Part shown: positions 60,827-64,000 of the stretch, piece by piece | Position numbering within the stretch: the first letter of the stretch is position 1 | Layout of the letters: each line of letters begins with the position of its first letter | Source: Hepsetus odoe | Taxonomy: Eukaryota > Chordata > Actinopteri > Characiformes > Hepsetidae | Length of the DNA stretch: 64,000 nucleotides | NCBI GenBank assembly: GCA_017165825.1 | Contig: CM029379.1 | Coordinates: 17,587,028 to 17,651,027, forward strand | Reading direction: 5' to 3' | Translations under genes and position numbers: made by a program | Notes under the pieces: model-generated | Databases searched by the model: none | What the model was told of the DNA's origin: nothing | What the model saw: the letters and a program-made list of their open reading frames with translations, nothing else

Positions 60827-63800
60827 CTACCTGGACAAGGCCGTGATCCTATAGAAAACAAAATATAAACATTAAAACTGATTGTGGACAGCAAAAAACT
60901 ACACAGAATGCTGATTAGACAACGTATCCACGTACTCTCTTTTGAAAGGAGAGCGATGCTTTTATGTAGAGGATGGTCTCTTCTCTATCAACATTAAGAT
61001 TTATACTTTTATTTAGATTATATGTTCTGTGTTGCTACACGAAAGCTGTGCTGGGTAAATCCTGTTGCATGCCTTTCCACCAGCCCATCATAAAACCTAT
61101 ATCGTAGAGTTCATTGTCTTTAATGTAACCTAAATAAGGGTGTTTAATTTTCAAGCCAAATAAAACTACTGGAGATACCAACACTAGTTTACAGATGTGT
61201 TGATACTGTTTAATAAAAATGTCCCTGACAAAATAAAACCCCTTCTCAAGATTGGATGGTTTTCCCACTACAGGGTGTTCTAGGAGTCCACCCCGCTAAA
61301 TGCTTTTAAAAATAATTTGGAGGTGATGCTCATTAGTAACATTACGGATTTCAGTTATCATTTGGGGTTTAAGATCATCTCTGTGATCCAAATAATGTAT
61401 AACTATAATAACAGACACCGATTACACTAAATAACACAGACCTGTACAATTTCGTTGAAAAAACAAAACTGGCAAGTAGGCTTAAAAGCAAACTGTATGA
61501 ATCTATTGTTTTGTGTGTGTGTGTGAGAAAACTCACTGTAGTTTCTCCTGCAACTGCTCTAGCCTCTGCCTGTCCACATAGCGAGAGAAGAGGGAGATAA
61601 GGTTGGGAGGAGTAAAGAGAGGAGGAGAGAGTGAGGAGGAAGGGACATTTAACAGCTCCCTGGTAACAGAGAACACCAACTCTGTCCTACGAGGACAAAA
61701 CAAAACACCACAAGTTATTGCATTCCTCCTACAATCACAGGAAAGAACAAACAGTAACATCGAAAACTATGGTTAATATAGCCAAGTAGCTGACCATCGA
61801 TTGTCATCCATAAGCTGACAGTTGGGATCAGAGCTCTGCATTCGCTCTCCCTCACTCAGAATCAGATAAAGCAGCGTCACACCAAACTAAGGAAGTATTA
61901 AAAAAAAAAAAAAAAAGTGTGGAGAAAAAAAATGGAAATTAAAACAAAGTCACTGTATTTCTTCTCAAATCTTGATAATCTAACAATGCAGTTTAAATTG
62001 ATATTGGAAACTAGTTTCTTTGGTCTGGAATGAACAAACCATAAAAAAGAAGAGTAGAATTACTTTATTTTGCAGCACTCTGGGAAACTGGCCCTCACTG
62101 CCCTGCAGCTCCTGCAATAGATCAGTGAGGGCAGAGCTAGACATGTTCTGGATTACAACTGCAACTGGCTCCACCAACCAGCAAAGGACCTAAAACAGAG
62201 GGACATAATGAACATGTTTATTTAAAAAAAAAACTAAATAAATTCTCTTGTTCCACAACAGTCAACCTTTTAGCATGTAATATAATCCTGCTTTTCATTA
62301 GAAAAAGCTATTTGCTCTTGAGTACAAGATCTTCCTTTCCTCCTCTTTGATCATAAAGAACTGCATCTTTGTTCTACTCATGCTCCGCTTAATGTGGTTG
62401 CCTCCATTTGTGCTGTTAAAAGTCAGCAGCAGAGCATAAGGACAACCACATTTTTCCCTCCACACATGAAATTCTGTGACAAATGTAACAACCTCCTCAT
62501 TCAAATGCTCCATCTGGGAAATCTATAGTTCAAATCAATAGTCCAAATCAATAAATTGGACAACTTTGAGCACTTTCAGTAGTTTGCTTGGCATTTAAAT
62601 TTTTTTTTTTTTACAGAAATGTAAAAATACAATGCAGTGAAGTAGGGTACTTGATCTACAACAACGTTTAGGGAAGAGGTACAAAAAAACATCCACATAA
62701 AGGCTAAGACCTTTATGCAATGCTCCATGGTTTAATTCAATTGCCAACAGGAGACTGAGGCCGTGGCTACCTGATCTTGCTTGTCCTTCTTGGCCAAAGC
62801 TGGAAGGTTGCGGGCAATTCCCATGACAACAGCAGCACCTTGTGGTGATGGCAGGAAGGGCAGAAGCCTAGAGATGAGGCGCTTCCCTTTACGCACTGAC
62901 ATGATCAACAAACACTGTTCATCACTCACCCTACAGACAGACAGAACAAAATTAGACCTTGTAAATCATTAGGTACCTTACTCACAGATGACTGTTATAC
63001 TGGTGGGTGGTATGAAAGAATGATAATATTGTATAATGTTAAGCTAGATGACATGCTCTTGCACTCAGTCTTTACCTTTCAACCCACTCCTTCTCTTTGA
63101 GGGTGTTGAAGAGTTGCAGCAGATTGGTTTTGTGCTGCTCGAGCAGAGCTTCTCTCTGCTCTTCAGGGGTCTGCAGGAACTTTTTCTCAAAATCTTGCAC
63201 CTCCAGCAGCAGACTGTACATCTGGATACCACAAACATTACTGAATAGACTCGTTAAATTAAGTCAACACGATATGACTTTATACTAAATGCACACAATG
63301 TCCAAAAAAAAATAACTCTTAACTTGCATTAAATTGTGCTCTGCACCCTGATCCTGAAGGACCCCCTGACATACACATTTAGTGTGTTTCTTTTTAAACA
63401 CTTTCAGGTAGACCTTAATAAACAGCTAAAAAATTTTTTATGAAGGACAGGGGGTACCTCAGAATCACTGTTACTGTTGGTACCACTCGTGTCCATTCCT
63501 CTCACCTTTTCCACAGTGTAGAGTATCTGTCGCCTCTTGTTCCACACCTGTTTCTCTCTCTTTTCCTGTACAGGCAAATCAAACAAACACATGATGCCTT
63601 AGTCTCAATATTATGATTCAAACATTTTTCCAATAATTACCAACACATATGCCTAACATGCTGCAGATGGAAAGAAGGGAGAAACAGCTTCTCAACACTT
63701 CCCAGAAAATTTCTGTTTTATCTATAGAATGTGGTAATTATTTAAAGGTCAAGTACAGCACAATTTTTACTGGCTGGCAGCCCTTATTTTAAGTCTAGGC

Positions 63801-64000
63801 TTTCTAGTGTAAGGGGCATTTTATCTTTGGAACACTCTGGATGAGAGCCTCTGCCAAAAAAAAAGGTAAAAGGTAGTATGTATAGAGAAATATGTTTCTA
63901 ACAAGAGAAAAAGAGCTAACCTCATCATCAGTGCGAGTGGTCACCACAGCATCTATCATCTTTCTGGGGTTGTTCACACTGGAGACGGTGAGTTTGCCCA
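60827..64000 (-). CDS. patl2: PAT1 homologue (mRNA decay/storage factor), C-terminal exons; probably patl2
   Basis: Exons on the minus strand: 64000-63921 (continues past the edge), 63565-63506, 63221-63076, 62930-62771, 62189-62064, 61886-61795, 61686-61537 and a 22-nt last exon 60848-60827. They give 277 residues. PAT1 proteins bind mRNA and the LSM/DDX6/decapping factors. GKLTVSSVNNPRKMIDAVV is the conserved start of the C-terminal domain. MSVRKGKRLISRLLPFL, FGVTLLYLILSEGERMQSSD and LISLFSRYVDRQRLEQL are PAT-C landmarks. The pieces LTDLLQELQGSEGQ and LLYLILSEGE look more like vertebrate PATL2, an oocyte protein, than PATL1, but the paralogue is not certain. All introns are GT-AG. The last exon reads ITALSR before the stop. 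Confidence 0.8.

Overview
The window is nuclear DNA of a vertebrate, almost certainly a teleost fish. It has split genes with GT-AG introns, fish-type tRNA-derived SINEs and V-SINE-like tails, Tc1-type inverted-repeat remnants, many AT and CA microsatellites, and nuclear tRNA genes. There is no bacterial or viral coding content. Most long open frames are chance frames in introns and repeats. The real genes were built exon by exon from splice sites and from known vertebrate protein families.

Layout. (1) 551-1809, plus: first five exons of an aldo-keto reductase of the 5-beta-reductase type (akr1d1); the later exons are not visible, and a Tc1-like inverted-repeat element sits just beyond exon 5. 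(2) 3.7-16.1 kb, minus: a tandem family of rhodopsin-like GPCR genes, with one intact copy (12461-13297) and at least five broken ones. (3) 20331-29646, minus: complete six-exon alkaline ceramidase acer2. (4) 31279-34769, plus: complete six-exon ribosomal protein S6 gene, with a pair of paralogous, foldable elements in introns 3 and 4 that look like intronic ncRNAs. (5) 36.7-37.7 kb, minus: dead LINE reverse transcriptase. (6) 39200-50633, plus: complete 12-exon smu1, with a GC-AG intron and a possible extra in-frame cassette exon. (7) 53204-57089, minus: complete dnaja1 (Hsp40) with a heat-shock element in its promoter and a tRNA-Arg gene in an intron. (8) 58.5-59.1 kb: a second tRNA-Arg(TCT) and a tRNA-Lys(TTT). 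(9) 60827-64000, minus: C-terminal part of a PAT1-family gene, probably patl2, running off the right edge.

The housekeeping genes are not one operon-like pathway. From what I know of the human map, acer2/rps6 (head to head) and smu1/dnaja1 (tail to tail) are both neighbour pairs on human 9p, so the middle of the window is conserved synteny. The GPCR cluster between akr1d1 and acer2 is the lineage-specific, fast-evolving part. Its subfamily is not one I can name with confidence.
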